DNA of 47,801 nucleotides from Thermodesulfobacteriota bacterium (GCA_030017685.1 JASEHH010000015.1:1-47801); one strand, 5' to 3'; positions 8,652 through 17,681 are shown, counted from the first letter of the stretch. Made by a program: numbers and translations. The notes: generated by a model not told the origin, from the sequence alone.

Positions 8652-9527
8652 CTACTTTTCCTTCCGGCTTCCATCCGGGTGATACTCATACCAACCCCGT
8701 CCGCTCTTACGTCCAAGCTCTCCTAATTTCACCTTTCGTCTTAGGAGCTGGGGGGGATAATAATGCGCATCCTTGCTCTCCTCATAGATGGCCGTGAGCG
8801 CTCCGTAGGAGACATCCAGGCCAACCATATCTCCTGTCTCAAGAGGGCCCATTCTCCTGCCAAACGCCAGGCGGACACCCTTGTCAATATCCTCCACGGT
8901 TCCGATGCCCTGTTCCAAGAGACGAATGGCTTCTATGTAGCCCACAAGATTGATCCGATTGAGCAAAAAACCCGGGACATCGCTCTCAACCCGGATAGGC
9001 ACTTTGCCGATGCGATTAACAAAATCGATGCCTGCCCTCATGGTCTCTTCTGAAGTTCTCACCCCTCTTATGACTTCCACGACCTCCATCATAGGGACAG
9101 GGCTGAAAAAATGGAGGCCCAAGACCTTTTCCGGCCTTTTGCTAACAGCGGCGATCTCGGTAATCGGAATGGCGGATGTGTTGGTAGCGAGGACTGTTTC
9201 CGGGCCACAGACCTCGTCCAATCTCTTAAAAATCTCGTGTTTGAGCTCCAGCTTTTCAAAAACTGCCTCTATCGCCAGATCGGCCCGTGATGCGCTCTCC
9301 CAATCCGTGCCTGCTTGAATTCGACCCATGATCGATTCCAGGCTCTCTTTCACCTTTCCCTTCTCAATGAATTTGGACAATGACCAGGCAATATTTTTCA
9401 GGGCCCGATTCAAGATCTCTTGGCTGACATCGGTGATGAAAACTTTTATACCGGCTTGAGCACAGACCTGAGCAATGCCGGCCCCCATCAAACCGGATCC
9501 GACGATCAATACACTCTGGATGTTCAT
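8652..9527 (-). CDS. hbd: 3-hydroxyacyl-CoA dehydrogenase (3-hydroxybutyryl-CoA type), copy A
   Basis: This 291-residue NAD(P)-dependent enzyme interconverts 3-hydroxyacyl-CoA and 3-ketoacyl-CoA. The Rossmann motif VGSGLMGAGIAQVCAQAG is at residues 9-26, and the catalytic His sits in LGLHFFSPVPMMEVVE. The length matches stand-alone 3-hydroxybutyryl-CoA dehydrogenases. An AAGGAG site precedes the ATG at 9527. Its 3' half (8683-9056) is identical in DNA to the paralogue at 22650-23525, while the 5' half differs at many positions, which points to recent gene conversion. It lies between a heteromeric-type and a homomeric-type dehydrogenase gene. Confidence 0.94.
   Translation of the reverse strand: MNIQSVLIVGSGLMGAGIAQVCAQAGIKVFITDVSQEILNRALKNIAWSLSKFIEKGKVKESLESIMGRIQAGTDWESASRADLAIEAVFEKLELKHEIFKRLDEVCGPETVLATNTSAIPITEIAAVSKRPEKVLGLHFFSPVPMMEVVEVIRGVRTSEETMRAGIDFVNRIGKVPIRVESDVPGFLLNRINLVGYIEAIRLLEQGIGTVEDIDKGVRLAFGRRMGPLETGDMVGLDVSYGALTAIYEESKDAHYYPPQLLRRKVKLGELGRKSGRGWYEYHPDGSRKEK
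8683..9056. repeat. 374-bp identical tract, copy 1 (within hbd copy A)
   Basis: By direct reading, all 374 bases match 22681-23054 with a constant offset of 13,998. Mismatches begin immediately on both sides. Confidence 0.9.
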
Positions 9528-9590
9528 CCCTTTCTCCTTTAGAAATTTATGTTGATAGATGTCTCATCTATATATGTTCATTTTCAACGA

Positions 9591-10742
9591 TCATCGCAAT
9601 GCCTTGACCCCCTGCAAGTCCATCTCTCTTGCCACTACTTCTTTGTGAAAGTTCGTATCCCCAAATGTAATTTCTCCAGCTTTAGCGAATCTAAAATAGA
9701 GATAGAGATCTTGATCCTTTGTAAAGCCAATTGCACCGTAAATCTGGTGGGCTGTTGTTGCTATTTTTTTAAATGCATCACTTGACCATGCCTTAGCCAT
9801 AGCAACTTCTTTCGTCGAAGGATGCCCATTGCTGACCCGCCAGACAGCCTGATGAGTTATAACTTTGGAACATTCCAAATCAATGGCCATATCTGCACAA
9901 TAATGCTGAATCACTTGAAAAGCAGATAGGGGCCGCCCAAATTGACGTCTTTTTTGGGCATAGTCCACTGTCATCTCAAAAACTCTTTGCATCGCTCCCA
10001 GCATTTCACAGCATCTACCTACTACTGCTATCGGCCACACATTTTGGATCAATTTTCCCCCTTGTTTCTCCTCTCCTATCAGATTATTTTGGGGTACATA
10101 AACATCTGTGAAAGTCACATCAAATTGTTTCTGGAGATCAAGGGATATAAGGGGGATAATGTTCATTGTCTCGCTTTTCGCGTCTACAATGAATAGCGAT
10201 ATACCATTTGAATGACCTTGTTGATAGGTTCTTGCAGGACATATGATATAGTCGGCGATATGGGCATAAGGGACGAACATCTTTCTTCCTCGGAGGACAT
10301 AACCATCTGATCTTGGTTCTCCTATGGACTTGATCTCATCGATGGCATAGCTCCCTTCCATTTCTGTCAATGCCATCGTCATTATGATATCCCCCTTGGC
10401 AATGCCAGGCAAAAACCTTTGCTTGAGTTCTTCGTCACCACCCTGCGTAATTGGCACGCCACCCAAAATAACCGTCGAAAAGAATGGCCCAGGGAGGAGA
10501 GCCCTTCCCATCTCTTCCAGAATGATGGACAAATCCAAAAAAGTCCCACCGATACCTCCGTATTTCTCTTCAAACAGTAATCCCATCCATCCGAGCTCAG
10601 CCATTTTTTTCCATAAAGGGGGCGAATGGCCCTTTTCATCCTCGATCATTTCTTTTACAAAATCAATTGGACATTCATTTTTAAGAAATCTCCTTGTTTC
10701 GTTCTTCAAAATGGTTTGCTCTTGGTTTAGCCCAAATTCCAT
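9591..10742 (-). CDS. acyl-CoA dehydrogenase, probable small/beta subunit of a heteromer
   Basis: This 383-residue protein has the acyl-CoA dehydrogenase fold (EKYGGIGGTFLD, RRQFGRPLSAFQVIQHYCADMAID, HQIYGAIGFT). Its C-terminus reads AGEITFGDTNFHKEVVA where homomeric enzymes have the catalytic EGT-EIQ. That FGD-xxxH ending is typical of one subunit of heterotetrameric enzymes such as the mycobacterial steroid side-chain dehydrogenases. The next gene upstream (10792-11970) is a complementary dehydrogenase, 49 bases away in the same operon, so the two probably form one enzyme. A GGAG site precedes the ATG at 10742. The heteromer assignment is inference from motif and adjacency. Confidence 0.88.
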   Translation of the reverse strand: MEFGLNQEQTILKNETRRFLKNECPIDFVKEMIEDEKGHSPPLWKKMAELGWMGLLFEEKYGGIGGTFLDLSIILEEMGRALLPGPFFSTVILGGVPITQGGDEELKQRFLPGIAKGDIIMTMALTEMEGSYAIDEIKSIGEPRSDGYVLRGRKMFVPYAHIADYIICPARTYQQGHSNGISLFIVDAKSETMNIIPLISLDLQKQFDVTFTDVYVPQNNLIGEEKQGGKLIQNVWPIAVVGRCCEMLGAMQRVFEMTVDYAQKRRQFGRPLSAFQVIQHYCADMAIDLECSKVITHQAVWRVSNGHPSTKEVAMAKAWSSDAFKKIATTAHQIYGAIGFTKDQDLYLYFRFAKAGEITFGDTNFHKEVVAREMDLQGVKALR

Positions 10743-10791
10743 CCTCTCGCTCCTTTTTAAAAAAGAGTTCTAATGACACCAATTATCTGCA

Positions 10792-11970
10792 TTATTTAGT
10801 CTGGAGTTTAAGTCCCCTCAATGCAATGATATTTTTAAGTATTTCCACTGTGCCACCTTGCAGAGTATAGGAAGGACTCCACAAATATGATTCTGCAGCA
10901 ACCCCATCATAGGGAGCCCACTTGGAGCCTGGCAAAAGTTGACCATATAATCCCATGATCTGGGTTGCTATGTCACTTAACCTTTTTTCATATTGGGTAC
11001 AAAAAACCTTACATACGGAGGCCTCATAATTTGGAACTTTGCCCTGATCAATGGTCCAGGCCACACTGTAGCACAGAAGTCTTCCAATATTGAACTCTGT
11101 TTCCAGGGTCGAGATAACGTTTCTTATGGTAGGATCTTCCCATAAATATTTACCGTTTTTCTTTGTTGTCTTTACATACTCCAACAAATGTTCCCTTACG
11201 GTATAATTTTGCATAAGTCTCTCGATTCCGGCCCTTTCATAAACCACCTGTTCCATGATCTGATCGAAACCTTTGTCCTGTTTTCCAACGAGGTATTTTT
11301 TGGGTATTCTTACATCATCCAGGAAAACCTCGTTAAAAGAATGGACCTCGGCTATGTTAATGAGCGGTTGAACCGTTACCCCAGGAGCTTTCATATCAAG
11401 AATAAATTCGCTTAAAGTCTTATGGTCTGGCAAATTTGAATCTGGATTTGTTTTGGCCAGAAGCCAACCATAATCAGCTCTGTGTCCCATGGAGGTCCAT
11501 AATTTTTGACCATTGACCAAATAATAATCCCCTTCTTCTACAGCGGTTGTTCTCACAGAGGCCAGGTCGGATCCAGCATCTGGCTCACTGAAACAAAGAC
11601 AGAAAGAGATCTCAGCTTCAATAATTCGCGGTAAAAATTCTCTTTTTAATTCCTCACTACCAAAATGGATCAATGCAGGTCCAACTTGGCGATCAGTTAA
11701 AAAATGAAAGGCTATAGGGGCTTGGGCTCTCAACATCTCCTCCATCAGGATCAATCGGTCCATATAACTCCGACCCTGTCCACCATATTCTTTTGGCCAG
11801 GTTAACCCGATCCAACCTTTTCTGGCCATCTTCCGGGAAAATTCCTGCGAAAATCCTCGTCCCATTGAATTTTGTCTGGGGTCAAAAGACCCTTGTTCTA
11901 ACTCGGATTTAAGAAAATCCTGGACCTCTTCACGAAATCTTTTTTGCTCATCAGTGAAATCAAAATCCAT
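10792..11970 (-). CDS. acyl-CoA dehydrogenase, probable large/alpha subunit of a heteromer
   Basis: This 392-residue acyl-CoA dehydrogenase has FSEPDAGSDLASVRTTA for FAD and substrate binding at about residue 128. Its C-terminus is TLQGGTVEIL, so the usual C-terminal catalytic Glu is replaced by Gly. A Glu at residue 245 (VVYERAGIER) lies where isovaleryl-CoA dehydrogenase-like enzymes place their base. This combination, next to a partner ending FGDTNFH, is the pattern of alpha2beta2 dehydrogenases known for steroid and branched substrates. The start has an AGGAGAG site. It follows the second carboxyltransferase gene by about 150 bases. A bulky or branched acyl-CoA substrate would fit, but that is inference. 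Confidence 0.9.
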   Translation of the reverse strand: MDFDFTDEQKRFREEVQDFLKSELEQGSFDPRQNSMGRGFSQEFSRKMARKGWIGLTWPKEYGGQGRSYMDRLILMEEMLRAQAPIAFHFLTDRQVGPALIHFGSEELKREFLPRIIEAEISFCLCFSEPDAGSDLASVRTTAVEEGDYYLVNGQKLWTSMGHRADYGWLLAKTNPDSNLPDHKTLSEFILDMKAPGVTVQPLINIAEVHSFNEVFLDDVRIPKKYLVGKQDKGFDQIMEQVVYERAGIERLMQNYTVREHLLEYVKTTKKNGKYLWEDPTIRNVISTLETEFNIGRLLCYSVAWTIDQGKVPNYEASVCKVFCTQYEKRLSDIATQIMGLYGQLLPGSKWAPYDGVAAESYLWSPSYTLQGGTVEILKNIIALRGLKLQTK

Positions 11971-12117
11971 GGCATCTCTCCTAAAAACTTAGGTGTGTCA
12001 GTCAAACTTGTCGATTTATCTTTCAACTCCGTCTTGTTTCCGATACATTCCTTTTCTCTTCGACCTCCTTAACCATTTTTTCCAATTCCTTTATAGATAT
12101 GAAATAGTTATATGCTA

Positions 12118-13710
12118 TTACTGGGGCATAAGGCTATGCTTCCTCCAAGGTCTTAGTGGTAATTGTTTATTGGCCAAGTTTTTCAATGTCCTTATCAGGA
12201 TTGGCCTGGTATCTCGTGGGTCGGTTATGTCATTTACCATCACTTGTTCTGCAGCGTGATATGGATAGTTCATAAAGTTTTTCATTAGCTCTGCGAGCTT
12301 ATCTTGTCGCACCTTTTGAGGTTCTTTTGATGAATCTATTTCCTCTCTGTAAATTATATCCACTGCCTCCTCAGGATTAATTCGCGCAACTCGTGCGCTA
12401 GGCCAGGCGTATGCAAAATCAACTCCCATTCTTAAAGTTCCCATGATCAGTCGAGCGACTCCAAAGTTTTTGCCGACATAAACTGCAATTTTGGGAACAG
12501 TTGCCTCGCAAATAGCAAATGTTGATTTCGGTACTGTTCTGAGTAATCCATCTCTGGATTGCTCTTCCTCCAAATTAGATAAAAATCCTGGGGTATCAAC
12601 AAGGAAAACCAATGGTACGTTAAAAGCGTCGCACCATCTTATGAATCGTGCCTCCTTATCGCAAGTATGAAGGTTCAGAATACCCTCTGACTCGGCGGGG
12701 TTGTTAGCTATAATACCCACCGTTTGCCCGTCAAGACGGGCAAACCCTATTAGGATACTTTTTGCATGAAGTTCCTGTAACTCAAGGAATTGGCCTTTAT
12801 CTACTATGCATCTGATGACTTCATGCATATCGTAATGTTTCAAAGGGTCTTCTGGCACTATTTCCAGAAGGTGATCATCTCTGCGATTCGAATCATCACC
12901 CATGTCAACAATAGGAGGATTTTGTCTATAATTTAGGGGTATGTACGTTACCAGTTCCCGGCATACTTCAATGACTTGCTCGTCGGTGTCAAGAAGGAAG
13001 TCAGCTATTCCTGTCACCGTACTGTGGAGCACTGAACCACCTATTTCCTCATGGGTTACATCTTGATATGTTACCGACTTAAGTAGCTCAGGTGAGGCTA
13101 CTGACATGAAGGCTGTCCCTTTCCTTATAATATAAAAATCAGCCATAGTCGGTGAGTATGCTGACCCCGCATAACTCGGCCCCAGCATGAGGGTGATTTG
13201 AGGAACTACCCCGGAGGCAAGCATTGGTGCATGATACAGAGTGGATGTATCACCGATTGCAGCTCTACCACCGAGCATAGGTCTAAATCCTGGCCTACCA
13301 AAAAGGTCCTGAATCCTTTCCCCACCTGAATCAATCATTTGTATGTATGGGATTCCATTCTCTACAGCCATCTCCATTATTCTTGTTATTTTATGATGAA
13401 AACCACTTCCGAATGTCCCACCAAGAACAGTAAAATCTTCACTGATAGCATAAAAGGGGCGGCCATGTATCTCTCCAAAGCCAGTAATAATTGCATCTCC
13501 GGGAAGTTCTTTTTCATCAATATCAAAGCCTGTTTTGATGGGACGAATCCATAAATCGATTTCCTGAAAAGTCCCCGGATCAAACAGCTTGTCTATCCTT
13601 TCCCTTGCTGTCAGTTTGCCCATTTGATGCTGCCTCTCCACTTGCTTGGAACCACCAGCTTCAAAAAGACGTCTGCGTCGTTCTTCTATTTCTTTAATTT
13701 TATTCAGCAT
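12118..13710 (-). CDS. acyl-CoA carboxyltransferase subunit with altered biotin-side motifs (CT2)
   Basis: This 530-residue protein belongs to the PccB/MmdA/GcdA carboxyltransferase family, which moves a carboxyl group between biotin and an acyl-CoA. The N-terminal CoA-side domain is well kept: FTVLGGTFGSGFHHKI, IDSGGERIQD and GPSYAGSAYSPTMADF (Ala181-Gly182 at the oxyanion position). In the C-terminal biotin-side domain the usual RHGAK reads RTVPK (391-395) and YGGA reads FGVA (416-419), although VDTPGFL and EATVPK remain. It follows a second, differently altered carboxyltransferase by 27 bases. No biotin carboxylase or carrier gene is in the window. A perfect 24-bp palindrome (12722-12745) lies inside the coding region. 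The substrate is unknown. Confidence 0.88.
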   Translation of the reverse strand: MLNKIKEIEERRRRLFEAGGSKQVERQHQMGKLTARERIDKLFDPGTFQEIDLWIRPIKTGFDIDEKELPGDAIITGFGEIHGRPFYAISEDFTVLGGTFGSGFHHKITRIMEMAVENGIPYIQMIDSGGERIQDLFGRPGFRPMLGGRAAIGDTSTLYHAPMLASGVVPQITLMLGPSYAGSAYSPTMADFYIIRKGTAFMSVASPELLKSVTYQDVTHEEIGGSVLHSTVTGIADFLLDTDEQVIEVCRELVTYIPLNYRQNPPIVDMGDDSNRRDDHLLEIVPEDPLKHYDMHEVIRCIVDKGQFLELQELHAKSILIGFARLDGQTVGIIANNPAESEGILNLHTCDKEARFIRWCDAFNVPLVFLVDTPGFLSNLEEEQSRDGLLRTVPKSTFAICEATVPKIAVYVGKNFGVARLIMGTLRMGVDFAYAWPSARVARINPEEAVDIIYREEIDSSKEPQKVRQDKLAELMKNFMNYPYHAAEQVMVNDITDPRDTRPILIRTLKNLANKQLPLRPWRKHSLMPQ

Positions 13711-13737
13711 AATCTTACACCCCTTACTACAATGTGG

Positions 13738-15363
13738 CTATATCCTGAAATTTTCGTGTTTCCTTGATGGCAAATCCTGTTTTCTATTTCTAAGCCACCT
13801 CAAAGCTTTAATAAGAAATGGCCTTGTATCTCGTGGGTCTATGATTTTCTGTGTTGCTTCCCGAACCATCATATCCAAACCCCATTTCAGCTCCATAACC
13901 CGGGTATTTTTTTGCTTCTCTCTAAGGCTTTCATCTGGTATAGACGCGAGCTCACGTCTGTAAATAATAGCTGCTGCCCCCTCGGCACCCATTAGTCCGG
14001 GTTCTTGAGTTGGCCAGGCTACTGCAAGGTCACCACCTAAAGATAATCCAGGCATAGACAAGCGACCTCCTCCATAGTGTTTGCGAATGGTAACTGTGAT
14101 TTGGGGAACAGTTGCTTCGCTATTTGCCATGATCATCCTGGCTCCATGTCTAATCAGTCCTCTTCTCTCTTCCTCAATAGCTGGCAAGAATGCTGGGGTA
14201 TCAGCTATCCAAATTAAAGCTATATTGAAGGCGTTGCAAAATCTAACAAACCGGGACATCTTATCAGCAGCATCAAGGGTCATGCACCCTCCCTTATCTT
14301 GAGGGTTATTGGCTATAATACCGACCGTATATCCATCAAGTCGGGCAAACCCGGTAATCAAATTTCTGGCCCAGTAGTGCTTGATTTCAAAGAATTCACC
14401 ATTATCCACTATCAGTGAAATCAATTTATACATGTCATATGCTTTGGCAGAATTAACAGGAACAATTTCTATGAGTTTTTCCTCCCTGCGATTAGGGTCG
14501 TCCCCAGTATCCACTAAAGGGGGATTTTCCATATTGTGTGACGGTAGATAACTTAGCAATTGACGACATTTCAGTAGGCAATCTTCATCATTCTCAGCAA
14601 ACACATCACAACATCCGGTAACACTGGCATGGACCCAAGGGTCACCCAATTTTTGGCATGTCATACCCGGGGGTGGTGACATGAGATGCATAGAGCTGTT
14701 ATTTTTAGTCATGAAGAGGAAATCCCCTAGTCCTGCAATAATGGATAGCTCCCCCTTACACGGACCCATCACCAAGGAGATTTTGGGTACCACTCCAGAA
14801 GCTAAAGTTTGAAAATACGCTATGGAACTGGCAGAGTAAAAGTCTGGGTATTGTATTGCATCCTGGGCTCTTATACCCTCAGAGTCAAAGATTGCAACTA
14901 CTGGTGTTCGAGCATTAAGAGCGTTCTCTATTATCATAGTTACTTTCCTGGCATGCACAGTACCCATGGTCCCATCCATTACTGTAGCATCTTGCGCCCA
15001 GATACTAACCGGCCGATCATTAACCATACCATAACCTATAACGACCCCGTCCCCTCTGCCTCTATCTTCACCAATATCAAACCCGGTTTCATATGGCCTA
15101 TGGCATGTATCCAACTCCTCAAAGCTATCCTGATCGAAAAGTTTAGCTATCCTCTCCCGCGCTGTCAATTTCCCTTTCTCATGCTGTCTATTAACCGCTT
15201 CTAGATCCCCTTGTTCAATGAGATTCCGCTCTTTATTAAATGCTTCAAGCTTATCACGCATAGTTGATGCGTACCTCGCTTTCAATCCTGCCTCCACAAA
15301 TTCCACAGGGACATTGAAGCGTTTAGCTATTTTTTCAATTTCCTGTTGCTCATTATCCTGCAT
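13738..15363 (-). CDS. acyl-CoA carboxyltransferase subunit with altered CoA-side motifs (CT1)
   Basis: This 541-residue carboxyltransferase-family protein has the reverse pattern to its neighbour. The C-terminal biotin-side motifs are intact: GLIRHGAR (402-409), EATVPQITV and HYGGGRLSM (429-436). On the N-terminal CoA side, the GGxxYSP segment of PccB reads GELSIIA (204-210), in GPCKGELSIIAGLGDF. A GGAGG site precedes the ATG at 15363. It lies directly downstream of the acyl-CoA ligase gene and upstream of CT2, so ligase, CT1 and CT2 form a unit. It may carboxylate or decarboxylate a CoA ester together with CT2 and unlinked biotin proteins; glutaconyl-CoA decarboxylase-type chemistry is also possible. 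Confidence 0.88.
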   Translation of the reverse strand: MQDNEQQEIEKIAKRFNVPVEFVEAGLKARYASTMRDKLEAFNKERNLIEQGDLEAVNRQHEKGKLTARERIAKLFDQDSFEELDTCHRPYETGFDIGEDRGRGDGVVIGYGMVNDRPVSIWAQDATVMDGTMGTVHARKVTMIIENALNARTPVVAIFDSEGIRAQDAIQYPDFYSASSIAYFQTLASGVVPKISLVMGPCKGELSIIAGLGDFLFMTKNNSSMHLMSPPPGMTCQKLGDPWVHASVTGCCDVFAENDEDCLLKCRQLLSYLPSHNMENPPLVDTGDDPNRREEKLIEIVPVNSAKAYDMYKLISLIVDNGEFFEIKHYWARNLITGFARLDGYTVGIIANNPQDKGGCMTLDAADKMSRFVRFCNAFNIALIWIADTPAFLPAIEEERRGLIRHGARMIMANSEATVPQITVTIRKHYGGGRLSMPGLSLGGDLAVAWPTQEPGLMGAEGAAAIIYRRELASIPDESLREKQKNTRVMELKWGLDMMVREATQKIIDPRDTRPFLIKALRWLRNRKQDLPSRKHENFRI

Positions 15364-15438
15364 TTTTATACCTCCAAAAGATTAGAAGACTTTGTCAACG
15401 TATATCCGAGACACAACACGAGTGTAATGGATTTCCTC

Positions 15439-17052
15439 TTATACGTGTTTCTCTTGCGAGCTCATACTCAGATATTTTTCAAGAACGCTCTTTTTAATGA
15501 CCTTGCCCCCTGGATTTCTTGGCAGGTCCGGTAACATGACGATCTTCTGGGGAATCTTATAATACGCCAATTTTTCTTTGCAGAATTCCTGAACTTCCGC
15601 CAGTTGGAGGTTATGAACCCCGGGCCTCGGCACCACGGCACACCCCACACATTCGCCCATGACGGGATCGGGTATGCCAAAGACCGTTACGTCAAGAATC
15701 TTGGGGTGGAGGTGCAAAACATTTTCCACTTCCACCGGATAGACCTTTTCGCCCCCCCGATTGATCATCTCCTTGCTCCTCCCAACCAGGTAGATGAACC
15801 CTTCCTCGTCCTGGTAACCCATGTCTCCGGTGAAAAACCATCCGTCTCGGTAAACACGCTTTGTTTCCTCGACCAATTTATAGTAGCCCTTAGATACCAG
15901 ACCTCCCCTTACCGCCAGTTCGCCAACCTCATTGGCTTTCAGTTCTTTCCCGGAGGAATCCACAAACTTTACCTCCGAACAGAGAGCGGGCCAGCCAACG
16001 GATGTGGGCCGCTGTTCGCAGAATTCGTCCAACAACAGCGTTATAACCGATGCCTCAGTCGAACCATAGCCGTTTAGAAACTGGACATCTTTGAAGATAG
16101 CTTTCATCTCTGCTAAAAGGTCCGGCGCCACGGGGGCTCCGCCATACTTGACCACCTCGATACAGCTTACGTCGTATTTCTGTATGGGGGTTTTATGAAG
16201 GAGAAGCCAGAACATGGTGGGCGTACCGGTAAGAATGTTTATTCTCTCCCGAACAATCAGATCAAGATAGAGGTCCGCATTGAACACAGGAAGGATAAAA
16301 AGGGTCGTGCCGGAAAAAATTGCCCCCATGAGTTGTTCCTGTATGGCCATCACGTGAAACAGGGGGGCAACAAGGATGGTCTTCCTTTTTTCTCGATTTT
16401 TCATGCGCAGGTGATGGTCTGAGTAATAGCCCTGTTTGAAGGCGCTGGTAATAAGATTACGATGGGTGATCATGGTTCCTTTTGAAAATCCAGTGGTCCC
16501 GGAAGTAAACAAAATGAGCGCCACAGAATCCTCATCGATCTCCACAGATGCAACAGGCCCCTCCTCCCGGGGCAGGGTCGTTATCCAATCAGCGTTCAGG
16601 CGTAAGATTTTCTCCGGAAGCGTATCTGGATTAATGTTTTCAATCTTATCGGAAAAAGTCGGCGATAGACACAAAAGTTCGAGGTCGGATATCTTAATTT
16701 GTCGCTCCAGCTCGGGCTTAGTCAAGTGATGGTTAAAGACCACTGCGGTGGCGCCGAGCTGCTGAATCCCCAGAAAACCGATTATGAAATTAATGGAATT
16801 TTCCATTAGTATGCCTACATGATGTCCCTTGCGGATCCCGTATTTTGTCCTCAGCAGGGCGGCCATATGGGTTACCTGCCCCCGTGTTTCACTGAAGGTC
16901 AGCCTTTTTTCGCCTTCTGCCAAGAATGGTTTGTCCCCATAAGTTTTTGCAGATTCCTGGAACATTGCGGGAATGCTTTTAAATCTGTGTTTGAAAGTCT
17001 GAATGGGAAACCCATCCACTTCTACGATCTCTAACGAGAAATCCCGGATCAC
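15439..17052 (-). CDS. AMP-forming acyl-CoA synthetase/ligase
   Basis: This 537-residue adenylate-forming enzyme activates a carboxylic acid with ATP to its CoA thioester and is probably the entry step of the cluster. Visible motifs are the phosphate loop FTSGTTGFSKG, GYGSTEAS, GWFFTGDMGY, the hinge VGRSKEMINRGGEKVYPVEVE and the catalytic Lys in NPGGKVIKK. The start is a GTG at 17052 with AGGAGAT eight bases upstream; no ATG gives a sensible start. A terminator closes the transcript upstream (17105-17140), so the ligase gene begins a new unit that continues into the two carboxyltransferases and the dehydrogenase pair. The acid it uses cannot be read from sequence. Confidence 0.92.
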   Translation of the reverse strand: MIRDFSLEIVEVDGFPIQTFKHRFKSIPAMFQESAKTYGDKPFLAEGEKRLTFSETRGQVTHMAALLRTKYGIRKGHHVGILMENSINFIIGFLGIQQLGATAVVFNHHLTKPELERQIKISDLELLCLSPTFSDKIENINPDTLPEKILRLNADWITTLPREEGPVASVEIDEDSVALILFTSGTTGFSKGTMITHRNLITSAFKQGYYSDHHLRMKNREKRKTILVAPLFHVMAIQEQLMGAIFSGTTLFILPVFNADLYLDLIVRERINILTGTPTMFWLLLHKTPIQKYDVSCIEVVKYGGAPVAPDLLAEMKAIFKDVQFLNGYGSTEASVITLLLDEFCEQRPTSVGWPALCSEVKFVDSSGKELKANEVGELAVRGGLVSKGYYKLVEETKRVYRDGWFFTGDMGYQDEEGFIYLVGRSKEMINRGGEKVYPVEVENVLHLHPKILDVTVFGIPDPVMGECVGCAVVPRPGVHNLQLAEVQEFCKEKLAYYKIPQKIVMLPDLPRNPGGKVIKKSVLEKYLSMSSQEKHV

Positions 17053-17104
17053 GGCCGTATCTCCTCTTTCTTCTTTCCCTCTCTATGAGGGTACCCCGCA
17101 CCCT

Positions 17105-17140
17105 AAAAAACCCCGTCCTTATCTATAAGGGAGGGGTTTA
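17105..17140 (-). terminator. rho-independent terminator after the small secreted protein gene
   Basis: On the minus strand, AAACCCCTCCCTTA pairs with TAAGGACGGGGTTT across a four-base loop with one mismatch, followed by TTTTTT. The stop codon TAA is the first part of the stem. Confidence 0.8.
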
Positions 17141-17551
17141 TTCTTCCACATCCTTGACGACCAGGGCGAAACCTTTGGGCATCTCCTTAGCAAAAATGGG
17201 CCACTTCAAAACCATCTCTTCCTTGGGCTCCAAAGCCAAAGGTTTCCCCCTCCTTGGCATGAGGGGATAAAGACCAGCGACTGGATCCCCTTCGAGGGGA
17301 TAGATCGTCAATTTAAAGCGAACCGGCTTCTCGGATACATTCTGGATCCCGACATCGTAGAATAACATGGGCCCGGCTTCCGTCATGTCCATATAAAAGC
17401 TTATTTTGGTAATCTTGGCGGCCGGAACGACCTCATAGGCAATCCCGGCTGTCCAGTTTTCCGGAGGCTGTCCCATGGCTGGCATCCCCATGAGAACCCC
17501 TATAGCTCCGAGTAAGCCTAAAAGCATTCCGACCCTGACTATCTTCTTCAT
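17138..17551 (-). CDS. small secreted protein of unknown function in a TRAP operon
   Basis: I do not recognise this 137-residue protein. It starts at 17551 after an AGGAGAT site and begins with a signal peptide (MKKIVRVGMLLGLLGAIGVLMGMPAMGQ). The mature part is about 110 residues and reads as an all-beta domain (TKISFYMDMTEAGPMLFYDVGIQNVSEKPVRFKLTIYP), with no cysteines or catalytic pattern. It ends 130 bases beyond the fused TRAP permease gene in the same direction and is followed by a strong terminator, so it is the last gene of the TAXI-TRAP unit. A periplasmic accessory role for that importer is plausible from position only. Confidence 0.75.
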   Translation of the reverse strand: MKKIVRVGMLLGLLGAIGVLMGMPAMGQPPENWTAGIAYEVVPAAKITKISFYMDMTEAGPMLFYDVGIQNVSEKPVRFKLTIYPLEGDPVAGLYPLMPRRGKPLALEPKEEMVLKWPIFAKEMPKGFALVVKDVEE

Positions 17552-17681
17552 CTTCTGATCTCCTTTCTTGTTCATGATTTCCATTGACCTCCTTTCTCGA
17601 AGAATTCTATAGAAGGAACACAACCAGAAGGGATCAGGGAAAAATTTTCCCCAAGGATGCCCCCCTATATTTTTACAATCT

